Notes: generated by a model from the letters alone, not told the origin. Shown: positions 52,046 through 61,714, numbered from the stretch's first letter. The stretch is DNA of 64,000 nucleotides from Mycobacterium sp. Aquia_216 (GCF_026723865.1 NZ_CP113529.1:5022001-5086000), one strand, 5' to 3'. Numbers and translations: made by a program.

Positions 52046-52948
52046 TCAGCCGGGTGAGCCGACGAAGGCAAGCACCCGCTCGGCGACCTTGTCGGGCTGT
52101 TCGAGCTGCAGGAAATGCCCGGCATGGTCGACGATGGCCACGTCGCTACCGGCGGGGAGCACCTTTGCCGTCCAGTGCGCGAAAGCCGCAGTCATGCAAC
52201 CGTCGTCGCGGCCATGCAGATACAGGCTGGGCAGCATCGGCGCCTCGGTCCACAGTTGGTTAAGTTCGGCATACCGCTGCGGCGGGCGGGTGTTGCGCAA
52301 CGTGGCCCGGTAGGTCCCCAGGGCCGCCCGCCAACTTTCCGGTGTCCCGATCGCGGCATCGACGTGGCGCAGGTCCTCGTCGGCTCCGCGATAGCCCGGA
52401 GACCACCGCCGCCATAGCCGCGGCAGGATCCAGGCCGCGGAACGCTCTGGCAGCACAGGCAATTGGAAGTAGAACATGTACCAGCTGCGCAGCAGCTGGC
52501 GCGGCACCAGACGGGCCAGCCGCCCCCGCTCGCTCACCTGGCCGCGGAATGCGGCCGACACCGGCACCGACATGATCACGGCCTTGGTGAACGGGCTGTT
52601 GGGCATCGCCGCGAGGCCGGTGGCCGCCAGTGCTCCCCAGTCGTGACCGATCACCACATCGCGGTCGGTGCCTCCGGCGGCCGCCCGCACGCGCAGCGCG
52701 TCGTCCATGATCGCGCCGACGTGGTAGCTGCCGTCGTCCGGTATCGACGAGGGCGCATATCCCCGCATGAAAGGCGCGACGACGCGCCAGCCGGCTGCGG
52801 CGAGGAGCGGGGCCATCTTGCGCCAGCCGTAGGCCGTGTCGGGGAAGCCGTGCAGACACAAGGCGATCGGGGCGTCGGCTGGGCCCCAGGTCAGCGCCTT
52901 GAGGTCCGCGGGGGGACCCGGCACGTCGATCCACCGCGGCTCGGTCAT
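52046..52948 (-). CDS. ephC: Alpha/beta-hydrolase, epoxide-hydrolase-like
   Basis: A 300-residue alpha/beta-hydrolase: CLHGFPDTAYGWRKMAPLLA (oxyanion HGFP), GHDWGALAATGLAAMPNSPF (nucleophile in the GHDWGA elbow with Asp, as in epoxide hydrolases and haloalkane dehalogenases), LHGRDDGCMT (acid) and DHAGHFLQLEQPDKVAERVL (His). Asp rather than Ser as nucleophile supports epoxide hydrolysis. ATG 52948 (MTEPRWIDVPGPP) is preferred to a longer frame from 53026. It matches ephC/Rv1124 by order and size. Confidence 0.85.
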   Translation of the reverse strand: MTEPRWIDVPGPPADLKALTWGPADAPIALCLHGFPDTAYGWRKMAPLLAAAGWRVVAPFMRGYAPSSIPDDGSYHVGAIMDDALRVRAAAGGTDRDVVIGHDWGALAATGLAAMPNSPFTKAVIMSVPVSAAFRGQVSERGRLARLVPRQLLRSWYMFYFQLPVLPERSAAWILPRLWRRWSPGYRGADEDLRHVDAAIGTPESWRAALGTYRATLRNTRPPQRYAELNQLWTEAPMLPSLYLHGRDDGCMTAAFAHWTAKVLPAGSDVAIVDHAGHFLQLEQPDKVAERVLAFVGSPG

Positions 52949-53062
52949 CTCGGGTAGTCCGCCATATTCACTCCTGTTCGGCGCGTCCGCACGGACCAAC
53001 CTAACGCGTGCCTGTTCAGGCCACACCGACCGGAGCGGTAGATTCTCTAAACCCTCAGGGCA

Positions 53063-53551
53063 TCAAGCATTTTCACTCGACGCCCGTGCCGCCGCCCGTT
53101 CCAGGTCGGCGAGGACGATCTTGCGCATGCCGTACATCGCCCGGGTGGCGGCCGTCGCGCAGGCCGGATCGGGGTGGCTCACCAGCTGGTAAAGCCGGTT
53201 CGGGACGATTTGCCAACTCAGCCCGTAGCGGTCCTTGCACCAGCCGCACTGCGATTCCTCACCACCGTCGGTGAGCCTGTTCCAGTAGTAGTCCACCTCG
53301 TCCTGGTCCTTGCAATCGATCGTGAACGACACCGCCTCGCTGAACGGGAACTGCGGGCCGCCGTTGATCCCGATGAACCGGGTGCCGTCCAGCACAAAGG
53401 TGCCCGACAACGCCGAGCCGGGCTCGCCGGGACCGGCGTCGGTGGCCCGGTTGAAGTCCTCGATACGCGAGTTCGGGAACACCGAGGCGTAGAACGTCGC
53501 CGCCTCCTCCAGGTTGTGGTCGAACCACAGCGAGGGCGTGATTGATGGCAT
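53063..53551 (-). CDS. VOC/PhnB-like protein (3-demethylubiquinone methyltransferase-like fold)
   Basis: A 162-residue vicinal-oxygen-chelate protein: MPSITPSLWFDHNLEEAATF, YASVFPNSRIEDFNR, FIGINGGPQFPFSEAVSFTI, and WNRLTDGGEESQCGWCKDRY followed by GLSWQIVPNRL. This PhnB/YdcI-type family is annotated after a misnamed methyltransferase; actual functions are mostly unknown. ATG 53551 is preceded by AGGAGACCGC. It is a single gene facing away from the bpoB gene. Confidence 0.83.
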   Translation of the reverse strand: MPSITPSLWFDHNLEEAATFYASVFPNSRIEDFNRATDAGPGEPGSALSGTFVLDGTRFIGINGGPQFPFSEAVSFTIDCKDQDEVDYYWNRLTDGGEESQCGWCKDRYGLSWQIVPNRLYQLVSHPDPACATAATRAMYGMRKIVLADLERAAARASSENA

Positions 53552-53681
53552 GCGGTCTCCTACTTTCGTTGGTTTCCCTGATAGACCCGAACGACCGCCG
53601 GAACTCACCGCCGCACCCCCTCGCACGCAAATGTGTAGACGACCTCGGTAACGTCGAGGCACGATCTACGAGAGGACGCCC

Positions 53682-54551
53682 GTGAGCGCCGTGAGCAGCA
53701 GTCCCCAGACGGTCAAGTTCGCAGGTGTGGGCGATATTGGCTTGGTCGCCGACGAATGGAACCGCGACGCCGCCGTCGCGGGCCGACCATCGATCCTGAT
53801 GTTGCACGGCGGCGGCCAAAACCGATTCTCCTGGAAGAACACCGGCCAGGTCCTGGCGGACGAGGGCTACCACGTCGTCGCGCTGGACAGCCGCGGGCAC
53901 GGCGACAGCGACCGGGCGCCGGGCGCGGACTACGCCATCGAAACCCTGACCGCCGACGTCTTGCACATCCTCGACGCGATCGGCCGCCCCGTCGTGCTGA
54001 TCGGGGCCAGCATGGGTGGGTTGACCGGCATCCTGGTCGCAGCCAGCGCGGGCCCGGCGAAGGTGACCGGATTGGTGCTGGTCGACGTGGTGCCGCGGTA
54101 CGAGAAGACCGGCAGCGCCCGTATCCGGGATTTCATGCTGACCAACCTGCACGGCTTCGGCTCCCTCGAGGAGGCGGCCGACGCCGTCTCCGCCTATTTG
54201 CCGTACCGGGAAAAGCCGCGCAGCCCCGAAGGGCTGAGGAAGAACCTCCGGCTGCGCGACGGACGCTGGTACTGGCACTGGGATCCGGCGTTCATGACCG
54301 CACCCGGGGACGACCCGGAGCTGCGCACCGAGCATTTCGAGCAGGCCGCGGCGGACCTGAAGGTTCCGGTGCTGTTGATCCGCGGCAAGCTCTCCGACGT
54401 CGTCAGCCCCGAAGGCGTCCAGCACTTCTTGGCGACGGTTCCGCGTGCGGAGTTCGTCGAGTTGTCCGACGCCGGACACACCGCGGCCGGCGACGACAAC
54501 GACGCCTTCAGCGACGTCGTGGTGGAGTTCGTCAAGCGGCTGACAAACTAA
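53682..54551 (+). CDS. bpoB: Alpha/beta-hydrolase, bromoperoxidase-like
   Basis: A 289-residue alpha/beta-hydrolase of the non-heme bromoperoxidase/esterase group. ILMLHGGGQNRFSWKNTGQV (oxyanion), LDSRGHGDSDRAPGADYAIE, the nucleophile Ser in GASMGGLTG, LLIRGKLSDVVSPEGV (acid) and LSDAGHTAAGDDNDAFSDVV (His). Likely a serine esterase or lactonase whose halogenation activity is a side reaction. GTG 53682 follows GAGAGGACG. It converges on gnd2 with no intervening bases (stops abut). Matches Rv1123c. Confidence 0.85.
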   Translation: MSAVSSSPQTVKFAGVGDIGLVADEWNRDAAVAGRPSILMLHGGGQNRFSWKNTGQVLADEGYHVVALDSRGHGDSDRAPGADYAIETLTADVLHILDAIGRPVVLIGASMGGLTGILVAASAGPAKVTGLVLVDVVPRYEKTGSARIRDFMLTNLHGFGSLEEAADAVSAYLPYREKPRSPEGLRKNLRLRDGRWYWHWDPAFMTAPGDDPELRTEHFEQAAADLKVPVLLIRGKLSDVVSPEGVQHFLATVPRAEFVELSDAGHTAAGDDNDAFSDVVVEFVKRLTN

Positions 54552-55580
<1,029 letters not shown>

Positions 55581-55593
55581 ATCTGTTGTCTCC

Positions 55594-57003
55594 TTACTGT
55601 CCCGACTGCGTATTTGGAGAGAACCACGGGTCCTGCCAATGGCGGTGCCCACGGACTAGCGACTGCGCGGCCTCGGGTCCCCAGGATCCGGGCTCATAGG
55701 GGTGGATTTCGCTCGGCTTGTCCAGCAGCGGCTGGACGATGCGCCACGTCTGTTCGATGCTGTCTTCCCGCGCGAAAAGTTGACGATCGCCGGTCAGCGC
55801 GGCGTGCAGCAGCAGTTCATACGGTCCCTCCGCTTCGCCCAGGTCCGTGACGAATACCGAGTCCAGGTGCACGTCGCGCCACTCGCCGTCGGCGAGGGCG
55901 GCCAGCTGCAGTCGCATGCCCGGGTCGGGGTCGATGCGCAGCACGATCTGGTTGGGCTCGGCCGTCTTGCGCTGGCGCAGGAAAGCCAACTGCGGAACGC
56001 GACGGAGAATCAGCCGCACTTCGGTGACCCGCTCGGGCAGCGCCTTTCCGGCCCGCAGGAAGATCGGCACCCCGGACCAGCGCCAGTTGTCGATCTCGGT
56101 GCGTAGCGCGATGAAAGTCTCGGTCGCCGAATCCTTCGCCACCCCGGGGACATCGGTGTATCCGCGGTACTGACCCCGTACGCAGTGTTCGGGATCCAGC
56201 GCCGGGATCGCACGGAACACCTCGGACTTCTTGTCGTTGAGGTCGTCGGCACTGCCGCCGACCGGAGGCTCCATCGCCACCATCGCAAGTACCTGCAGCA
56301 GATGGTTCTGCACCACGTCGCGAACGGTGCCGACGGCGTCGTAGAACCTGCCCCGATCCTCCACGCCGAAGTTCTCGGCCATCGTGATCTGGATCTCCGA
56401 CACGCTCTGCCGGTCCCACAGCGCGGCCAGCGCCTGATTGGCGAACCGGAGGCATTCGAGTTCCACCACCGGCTGTTTGCCCAGGAAGTGGTCCACCCGC
56501 AGGATCTGGTCTTCGTCCAGTACCGCGTGCAACCGTTCGTTGAGTTCGCACGCGGAGGCCAGGTCATGGCCGAACGGCTTTTCCACCGCGACCCGTGCGC
56601 GCTGCAGCAGACCCTCCCTCGCGAGCCCCTCGACAATCGGCGCGAACAACGCGGGCGGCATCTCGAGGTAATACAGCGGGCGGTAGTCCGAACCGATCAT
56701 CTCGGCCAGCCGGTGATAGAGCTGGCCGTCGGACACGTCGCCGTGGACGTAGTCCAACCGATTGGCCAGCCGGTCGAACACCTCGTCGTCGATCTTCTCC
56801 CCGGCGTCGTTGATGGCGCCCCGCGCCCGCTCGATCAAGTCCTGGACACTCATGTCGTCGCTCGCCACACCGAGGATCGGACAGTCCAGCAGGTTGCGGC
56901 GCTCTAGCCGATACAACGCCCGGAACGTCATCTTGCGGGCCAGATCGCCGGTAATTCCAAAGATCACCAGCAGGTTGGACGAACCACCACCGTCGTCGGC
57001 CAA
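55594..57003 (-). CDS. zwf1: Glucose-6-phosphate dehydrogenase
   Basis: A 469-residue enzyme oxidising glucose 6-phosphate: LVIFGITGDLARKMTFRALY (cofactor loop), VAVEKPFGHDLASACELNER, and the signature RVDHFLGKQPVVE with the catalytic His and substrate Lys. C-terminal EIHPYEPGSWGPEAAQSLVR is typical. I choose TTG 57003, preceded by GGGAGG with 7-base spacing; the product then begins MADDGGGSSNLLVIF, matching the H37Rv protein (466 residues). It is shorter than the usual 490-510 residues of Zwf2, as expected for the Zwf1/OpcA-independent paralogue. Confidence 0.93.
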   Translation of the reverse strand: MADDGGGSSNLLVIFGITGDLARKMTFRALYRLERRNLLDCPILGVASDDMSVQDLIERARGAINDAGEKIDDEVFDRLANRLDYVHGDVSDGQLYHRLAEMIGSDYRPLYYLEMPPALFAPIVEGLAREGLLQRARVAVEKPFGHDLASACELNERLHAVLDEDQILRVDHFLGKQPVVELECLRFANQALAALWDRQSVSEIQITMAENFGVEDRGRFYDAVGTVRDVVQNHLLQVLAMVAMEPPVGGSADDLNDKKSEVFRAIPALDPEHCVRGQYRGYTDVPGVAKDSATETFIALRTEIDNWRWSGVPIFLRAGKALPERVTEVRLILRRVPQLAFLRQRKTAEPNQIVLRIDPDPGMRLQLAALADGEWRDVHLDSVFVTDLGEAEGPYELLLHAALTGDRQLFAREDSIEQTWRIVQPLLDKPSEIHPYEPGSWGPEAAQSLVRGHRHWQDPWFSPNTQSGQ

Positions 57004-57127
57004 GACCGAACCTCCCAAAAGTCACCGGATCGGTCCACTCGACATGCACTACCCGGGGGTGATCGAACTCAACCCTAGACACTGCTTATAGGGCCGACAA
57101 CCGGAAGCCATCGCGCGCTTTGCAAGG

Positions 57128-57955
57128 ATGCGTGGCGTGGGTGATGCACTGCATATCGCGGTCTACGTCCTGGCCGGCGTTGCCGTGATCGAAGCTTGCG
57201 CACTCGGCGTGATGTGGAGGTTGCTCGTTCGTAGCCGCGAGGAGGCCGAGGAGTTAAGGCAACGTGCCGACACTCGCAATTGGCTGATATCCGGTGGCCG
57301 CGAGGCTGTCAAGACGGTGTGGAACACCGCCTCCGTGATGCGCAAGGAGGGTTTTGGCGCGGCCGTGCGCAGCTCCATCGAAGACCTCGCGGACTGGGCC
57401 GAGGTCGAACGGCCCGACCTGGCCCGGGTCACTCCCGACGGACGCGTGGTGATTCTGTTCTCCGACATCGAGGAGTCCACCGCCCTCAATGAGCGGATCG
57501 GCGACCGGGCGTGGGTCCGGCTGATCAGCTCGCACGACAAGCTCGTTTCCGGGCTCGTGAAGCGCCGGTCCGGCCATGTGGTCAAGAGCCAGGGCGACGG
57601 CTTCATGATCGCCTTCGCGCGGGCCGAGCAGGCGGTGCGCTGTGGCATCGACCTTCAGGGCGAATTGCACAAGGACGCAAAGCGTAAGCGGCACGAGGAG
57701 ATTCGGGTGCGCATCGGCATCCACATGGGACGCTCGGTACGCCGCGGCGACGATCTGTTCGGGCGCAACGTCGCGATGGCGGCGCGGGTCGCCGCGCAGG
57801 CCGCCGGTGGCGAGATCCTGGTGAGCCAATCGGTGCGAGATGCGCTGAGCGACTGTACCGACATCCGGTTCGACGCAGGCCGCGACGTCGAGTTGAAAGG
57901 CTTTTCGGGCAGCTATCGCTTGTTCGCGGTGGAGTCGGATTCCGCCAGCCGCTGA
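57128..57955 (+). CDS. Membrane-anchored class III adenylate cyclase, intact
   Basis: A 275-residue protein: one TM helix (residues 8-30), a coiled linker ([18 protein letters not shown]), and a class III cyclase domain from about 105. Metal ligands are Asp113 in FSDIEEST and Asp157 in KSQGDGF; the ATP-specifying Lys153 and Asp (in GDDLFGRN) and the transition-state Asn-Arg ([10 protein letters not shown]) are all present, so it should make cAMP as a homodimer. In H37Rv the region has, as I recall, short fragments (Rv1120c, Rv1119c); here the gene is complete. Its 3' end overlaps a small convergent gene. Confidence 0.87.
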   Translation: MRGVGDALHIAVYVLAGVAVIEACALGVMWRLLVRSREEAEELRQRADTRNWLISGGREAVKTVWNTASVMRKEGFGAAVRSSIEDLADWAEVERPDLARVTPDGRVVILFSDIEESTALNERIGDRAWVRLISSHDKLVSGLVKRRSGHVVKSQGDGFMIAFARAEQAVRCGIDLQGELHKDAKRKRHEEIRVRIGIHMGRSVRRGDDLFGRNVAMAARVAAQAAGGEILVSQSVRDALSDCTDIRFDAGRDVELKGFSGSYRLFAVESDSASR

Positions 57956-58083
57956 TGGAGCCGCGAGCGGATCTCGTCGGGGATGTACGCGCGCCGGTTG
58001 CGTTGATCACGCACGACCAGCGCGCCCCCGGCGACGACGCCGGCGACACCGGCCAGGCCGATCCACTTCCAAATGTTGCGCAT
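57913..58083 (-). CDS. Small single-TM protein, 56 residues
   Basis: [20 protein letters not shown] has one TM helix (residues 6-24), followed by a charged tail ([20 protein letters not shown]) of the kind seen in small mycobacterial membrane proteins. ATG 58083 is preferred to an earlier frame start at 58122, which would add a Gly-rich non-hydrophobic N-terminus. Its last 43 bases overlap the end of the adenylate cyclase gene on the other strand. Function unknown. Confidence 0.6.
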   Translation of the reverse strand: MRNIWKWIGLAGVAGVVAGGALVVRDQRNRRAYIPDEIRSRLHQRLAESDSTANKR

Positions 58084-58104
58084 AATTGACACGCTATTAC
58101 CGCC

Positions 58105-58275
58105 ATGGACACCCTTCACCACAAGGTCGCCGTCATTACCGGGTCGGCCAGCGGCATCGGCCGAATGCCGTATGCGGCCACCAAGGCCGCGATCGTGCAG
58201 ACCAGCGAAGGTCTGGCAATCTACCTGCGGCCCAAGAACATCGGCGTCACCTTACTGCGCCCGGGCCGGTGCTGA
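58105..58275 (+). pseudogene. SDR relic with an in-frame internal deletion
   Basis: The 56-codon frame reads MDTLHHKVAVITGSASGIGR, then MPYAATKAAIVQTSEGLAIY, then LRPKNIGVTLLRPGRC. The first third is the cofactor loop of a classical SDR (VAVITGSASGIG); the rest is the active-site helix (YAATKAA with Tyr-x-x-x-Lys) and the following strand (GVTLLRPG). About 120 residues between them, including the NAG motif and catalytic Ser, are missing without loss of frame. It cannot fold as an enzyme. Confidence 0.8.
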
Positions 58276-58302
58276 CCAATACCCTATGAAAGGCGACACC
58301 CG

Positions 58303-58674
58303 ATGACCGACTCTCGCGCCGAAGGCCTTGAGGTGCTTAAGGACATGCTGCCCGGCCTGATACCCGACGACGCCACCACTCTGCGCCGCGGCGGGTTCGC
58401 CGACGAGCTGGGCGAACTGAGCCTCGATCACGTCTTCGGCGCGCTGTGGACACGCCCCGGATTGGATCGTCGCTCGCGCAGCCTGGTCACCCTCGGCGCG
58501 CTGATCGCACTGCGGGCCACCGAGGAACTGAGGCTGCACTTTCCGATCGCGCTGCGTAACGGGCTGACCATCGACGAGATCGAAGAAGTCATCTACCACA
58601 TGACGGGCTACGCGGGCTATCCCGCGGCCACCACCGCAAGCAATGTCGCGCGCGACGTTCTGGTCGGCGAATAG
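58303..58674 (+). CDS. Carboxymuconolactone-decarboxylase-family protein
   Basis: A 123-residue all-helical protein: LDHVFGALWTRPGLDRRSRS, LVTLGALIALRATEELRLHF, PIALRNGLTIDEIEEVIYHM and TGYAGYPAATTASNVARDV. It lacks the CxxC of AhpD, so it belongs to the decarboxylase-like branch rather than the peroxidase branch. Some mycobacterial relatives are annotated 4-carboxymuconolactone decarboxylase, but no beta-ketoadipate genes are nearby. It follows the SDR relic and precedes the YiiX-like gene by 12 bases. Confidence 0.87.
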   Translation: MTDSRAEGLEVLKDMLPGLIPDDATTLRRGGFADELGELSLDHVFGALWTRPGLDRRSRSLVTLGALIALRATEELRLHFPIALRNGLTIDEIEEVIYHMTGYAGYPAATTASNVARDVLVGE

Positions 58675-58686
58675 GCTTGCCGCAGC

Positions 58687-59367
58687 ATGCTGACCCTGCA
58701 ACAAGCGCTGAACGAGACGCGGACCGGCGACCTTTGGTTATTTCGGGGCGGTTCGGGACCCGATCGTGCCATTCAGACCTTGACCAACAGTCCGGTGAAC
58801 CACGTCGGCATGGCCGTGGCCATCGACGACCTGCCACCGCTGATCTGGCATGCCGAATTGGGCGACAAGCTGGTCGATTTGTGGACCGGGACTAACCATC
58901 GCGGTGTGCAGCTCAACGACATGCACCAAGCCGTCCTGCAGTGGAGTGAGCGCTACCACCAACGCTGCTGGCTGCGCCAGCTGACACCGCATGCCACCCG
59001 CGAACAGGAGGACAAACTGCTGCGGGTGATCGCGCGGATGGACGGCACCGCGTTTCCCACCACCGCCCGGCTGACCGCCCGCTGGTTCCGTGGCCGGCTC
59101 CCGACCGCCTATGACTGGGTGCGCGGGATCCCGTTGGTGGACAAGAAAGTTCGTGAGCAGACCCGGCGGCGTCGGGAAAAGCGCAAGGTGAGCCTGGCCA
59201 CGGCGTATTGCGCCGAGACGGTGGCGATCACCTACGAGGAGATGGGGCTGCTCGTCACCGACAAGGACACCAACTGGTTCGACCCGGGCAAGTTCTGGAG
59301 CGGTGACACGCTGCCGTTGGCGCCCGGATATCAGCTGGGCGAAGAAATCGGGGTGACTGTCGGCTAG
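58687..59367 (+). CDS. YiiX/NlpC-P60-like permuted papain-fold protein (Rv1118c type)
   Basis: A 226-residue protein with RTGDLWLFRGGSGPDRAIQT at the start, a His in SPVNHVGMAVAIDDLPPLIW and a Cys in SLATAYCAETVAITYEEMGL near residue 178. The order His before Cys and the GDL...NHVG spacing are those of circularly permuted NlpC/P60 (YiiX, LRAT-like) proteins, which are thiol hydrolases or acyltransferases on lipids or peptides. There is no signal peptide, so it is cytoplasmic. Family assignment is by pattern. It overlaps the convergent monooxygenase-like gene by 4 bases. Confidence 0.65.
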   Translation: MLTLQQALNETRTGDLWLFRGGSGPDRAIQTLTNSPVNHVGMAVAIDDLPPLIWHAELGDKLVDLWTGTNHRGVQLNDMHQAVLQWSERYHQRCWLRQLTPHATREQEDKLLRVIARMDGTAFPTTARLTARWFRGRLPTAYDWVRGIPLVDKKVREQTRRRREKRKVSLATAYCAETVAITYEEMGLLVTDKDTNWFDPGKFWSGDTLPLAPGYQLGEEIGVTVG

Positions 59368-59687
59368 TCGACCGACATCTCCCCCATCTCCGACCAGCCG
59401 GTCGCCTCGATCGTCTGACTGATGATCCGCGGCGTGGACTTCAGCGCCTGCGGGAACTCTTGCATCGCCCGCTTGAAGTGATTGCTGTTGACGTGGATGG
59501 CGCCGGCGTCGCCGTCGAGGAACGCCTCGACCAACACATACTCTGCCGGGTTGTCCAGGCTGCGCGACCACTCGAACCATAGGTTGCCCGCCTCGGCGCG
59601 GGTGGCCGCGGTGAACGAGGCGACCAGGTCCGGCCAGCGGTCGGTCCAGTCGGGTTTGGTTTCGAACTTGACGACGATGAAGATCAT
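59364..59687 (-). CDS. Antibiotic biosynthesis monooxygenase (ABM)-domain protein (Rv1117 type)
   Basis: A 107-residue single ABM domain: MIFIVVKFETKPDWTDRWPD, FTAATRAEAGNLWFEWSRSL, EYVLVEAFLDGDAGAIHVNS and NHFKRAMQEFPQAL. Small dimeric ferredoxin-like proteins of this kind are cofactor-independent monooxygenases or quinol/heme-related enzymes. Length equals that of Rv1117. Its ATG overlaps the stop of an uncharacterised frame upstream (ATGA), but I do not accept that frame as a gene. Confidence 0.85.
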   Translation of the reverse strand: MIFIVVKFETKPDWTDRWPDLVASFTAATRAEAGNLWFEWSRSLDNPAEYVLVEAFLDGDAGAIHVNSNHFKRAMQEFPQALKSTPRIISQTIEATGWSEMGEMSVD

Positions 59688-60050
59688 TTGCGGTCCCCGC
59701 TTGTGCTCGCAGCTACCAGTGCACTTGCCCGCTCATCGACGGGCAGCGCCAGGATATCGGCCTGTCGCGCCTCGCTTGCGTCCGATGTGGCATTTCGGGT
59801 CTTTGTGCGACCCTGTCTCGCGGCGCTACAGCAAAGTCCGCTTGGATGTCTTAGTTGACACCCACGCGGACTTTGCTTTGATCCTGTGCTTATCGAATTT
59901 GCAATGATACCCACATAAATGTGGCGTAGCTCACGGCCGGTCGCTTTTCGCGACTACCTCACTGGCGCCAAGCGCGTAATGCAATGAACGCGATCCGCGT
60001 CGCAATTCTATCCGCGGAATTAGATAACGCGAGCACCATCCATTTCTTTA
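59688..60050. other. Gene-free region with two inverted repeats, lower GC on the right
   Basis: No convincing gene. AGCAAAGTCCGC (59830-59841) and GCGGACTTTGCT (59866-59877) form a perfect 12-bp inverted repeat with a 24-nt loop. CCACAT-AA-ATGTGG (59911-59924) is a second, 6-2-6 repeat. From about 59880 the base composition drops below the window average and stays low into the neighbouring exported-protein gene, suggesting acquired DNA. Confidence 0.6.
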
Positions 60051-60629
60051 TCAATTTGGAATTCCGGCATCGCCGGGCGGCGGCAATTCCGGAGCCGGCG
60101 GAGCCGGTGGTGCCGGCGCCACGGCACCGACCAAAACGGGCGGCGCGTCCGGCGGCGGAGGCGGTGCATCCGGCGGCGGAAGCGGAGGCCCTTCAGCGTC
60201 CGGCGGCATCGGCAAGAACATGTGATGCGTGAATCCGGGCTGGTAAGCGCCCGCACCACCGATGTGCACACCACCACGCTCACCGCTGGACACCGGGGTG
60301 CCGTCCGGCAGGGTCACTGCCGTGTGGCCACCGTTCCAGCCGACAACCAACGCGTTGGGGGCCGTTCCATATTGAAAGCCACGCGCCAATAACGCGCCTT
60401 CTTCGTTCCCTGTATTAAATCGATCTCCAAAAACCGGCCGATCGGTTGCCGCATTGACAACCCACGAGACAAGTCCCGAACAATCGGTACCTGCGGGAGA
60501 ATCTCCACCCACAATATACGGCGTCCCCGAGACCTGATTGATCAGCGACACCAACGATGCAAGAACAAACATGACGACGGACACTAGCAACAAGGTAGTT
60601 AGCGAGACAAAATTTGTGGCCTGCGTCAC
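60051..60629 (-). CDS. Exported NlpC/P60-like protein with Pro-rich C-terminus
   Basis: A 192-residue protein. Residues 7-30 are a hydrophobic anchor or signal (SLTTLLLVSVVMFVLASLVS). GTPYIVGGDSPAGTDCSGLV holds the NlpC/P60-type catalytic Cys, and GWNGGHTAVTLPDG has the His. A polar third residue is not clear and the domain is short (about 110 residues), so hydrolase activity on peptidoglycan stem peptides is likely but unproven. The last 60 residues are Pro/Ala-rich (PPPDAPPPPPDAPP). Codon use and GC of the 5' half are lower than neighbours, consistent with horizontal transfer, perhaps from a phage. Confidence 0.7.
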   Translation of the reverse strand: MTQATNFVSLTTLLLVSVVMFVLASLVSLINQVSGTPYIVGGDSPAGTDCSGLVSWVVNAATDRPVFGDRFNTGNEEGALLARGFQYGTAPNALVVGWNGGHTAVTLPDGTPVSSGERGGVHIGGAGAYQPGFTHHMFLPMPPDAEGPPLPPPDAPPPPPDAPPVLVGAVAPAPPAPPAPELPPPGDAGIPN

Positions 60630-60726
60630 GTGGCGATTAAATAATGGCCTGCGCTGCCCTTACAGCAAATAAGTCACGGGAATGCATATTTAAGGAAACG
60701 GAAGTTGTCAGCCGGTTGGCCAGGCG

Positions 60727-61236
60727 TTATCCCGCCGACGCGGGCCTGAGCCGGAACACCGGAATGCCGCGCCCGGCGGCAGCGGCCTTGACGCGGTAGT
60801 CGCCGTAGTTGACGCAGACATGCTCAGCAACCGCGTACAGGCGCTCGTAGTCGTCGGGATCGGTGACCTCCTCCGCGACGAAGTGCTCGTCGCCGAGCTT
60901 GCATTCGGGATGCGCCTTGAGGTTGTGGTACCACTGCGGATTCTTGGGTTCACCCAAGTAGGAGGCGACCAGGATCGCGTCGGCGCCGTCGTGGAAGTAC
61001 GCGAGTTGGTGCTCGCGCGGTTGACCCGATTTCGCGCCCGTGCTGATCAATGGAGCCGAGGAAAGCCCGCCAAGGATGGACGGGTAGCGCCCACCGGTTG
61101 CGCGGTACAGCCACGGATCGATGTGCCAGAAAAGATGCCGCGCCATGAACCCTCCAGTCCGCGAGCGGCCGAAGCGCTCCAGGGCCCGGTACCACCGGCC
61201 GTACTCCTTGGTCGGGTCGACGTAGTGCAGCGGCAT
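60727..61236 (-). CDS. Ddn-like F420H2-dependent nitroreductase/quinone reductase family protein
   Basis: A 169-residue split-barrel deazaflavin-dependent protein: HIDPWLYRATGGRYPSILGG, APLISTGAKSGQPREHQLAY, ILVASYLGEPKNPQWYHNLK, AHPECKLGDEHFVAEEVTD. The GxKSGxxR and NPxWYHNLxAHP motifs are the signature of the Ddn/FDOR-A1 family, which reduces quinones and activates nitroimidazole drugs. It may contribute to menaquinone protection. Alone, 97 bases downstream of the NlpC/P60-like gene's start. Confidence 0.9.
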   Translation of the reverse strand: MPLHYVDPTKEYGRWYRALERFGRSRTGGFMARHLFWHIDPWLYRATGGRYPSILGGLSSAPLISTGAKSGQPREHQLAYFHDGADAILVASYLGEPKNPQWYHNLKAHPECKLGDEHFVAEEVTDPDDYERLYAVAEHVCVNYGDYRVKAAAAGRGIPVFRLRPASAG

Positions 61237-61257
61237 GCGGCGACCCTACCGTCTGAT

Positions 61258-61686
61258 CTACGGCTGGTTTCCGAGCAGGTGCGCGTAGGGATCGGTCTCG
61301 GAGTCGACCGATTCGGGCATCGGATAATACGTCTTGATCAGCAGGTTGCCGTCATCATCCCAGGCGAATGTCTCTATGCTGTAAGCCATTTGAACGTTCG
61401 GTTCGGCTCCGAAGTGGTTCTCACACACCCAAGCCATCTCGTTGCCATTCACCTGCACGGTGATCATCTTGATCTTGAGGATGGACTGGAACATGTCGAA
61501 CGCGTCCGACGTCGCGGCCTCGAAACCATGCTTTTCCACCGTACCGACCGGATCGAACATGCGGACCTCGCCGGGGCAGATGGTCCGCCACGATGCCACC
61601 CACTCGTCTTTCTTGCCCGCGTTCCACAATTCGGCATGCTTGCCCGCGTGCGCGAGGCGCGCCTGACGACTGGGAACACCACCCAC
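61258..61686 (-). CDS. SnoaL/NTF2-like hypothetical protein
   Basis: A 142-residue protein: LAHAGKHAELWNAGKKDEWV, ICPGEVRMFDPVGTVEKHGF, VQVNGNEMAWVCENHFGAEP, ETFAWDDDGNLLIKTYYPMP. Helix-helix-strand layout and the FDPVGT / ETFAWDDDGN segments are those of a SnoaL-type cone. Start GTG 61686 has AAGGGATG upstream. The substrate is unknown; it may be an isomerase or a binding protein. Confidence 0.68.
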   Translation of the reverse strand: MGGVPSRQARLAHAGKHAELWNAGKKDEWVASWRTICPGEVRMFDPVGTVEKHGFEAATSDAFDMFQSILKIKMITVQVNGNEMAWVCENHFGAEPNVQMAYSIETFAWDDDGNLLIKTYYPMPESVDSETDPYAHLLGNQP

Positions 61687-61714
61687 GTCCGCATCCCTTC
61701 GACTCGAAGTCCGG

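Noticed and set aside
59684..59914. 76-codon minus-strand frame ending in an ATGA overlap with the ABM-domain gene
   Set aside because: No ribosome-binding site or recognisable family, and the 12-bp inverted repeat lies inside it. Only the overlap suggests coding.
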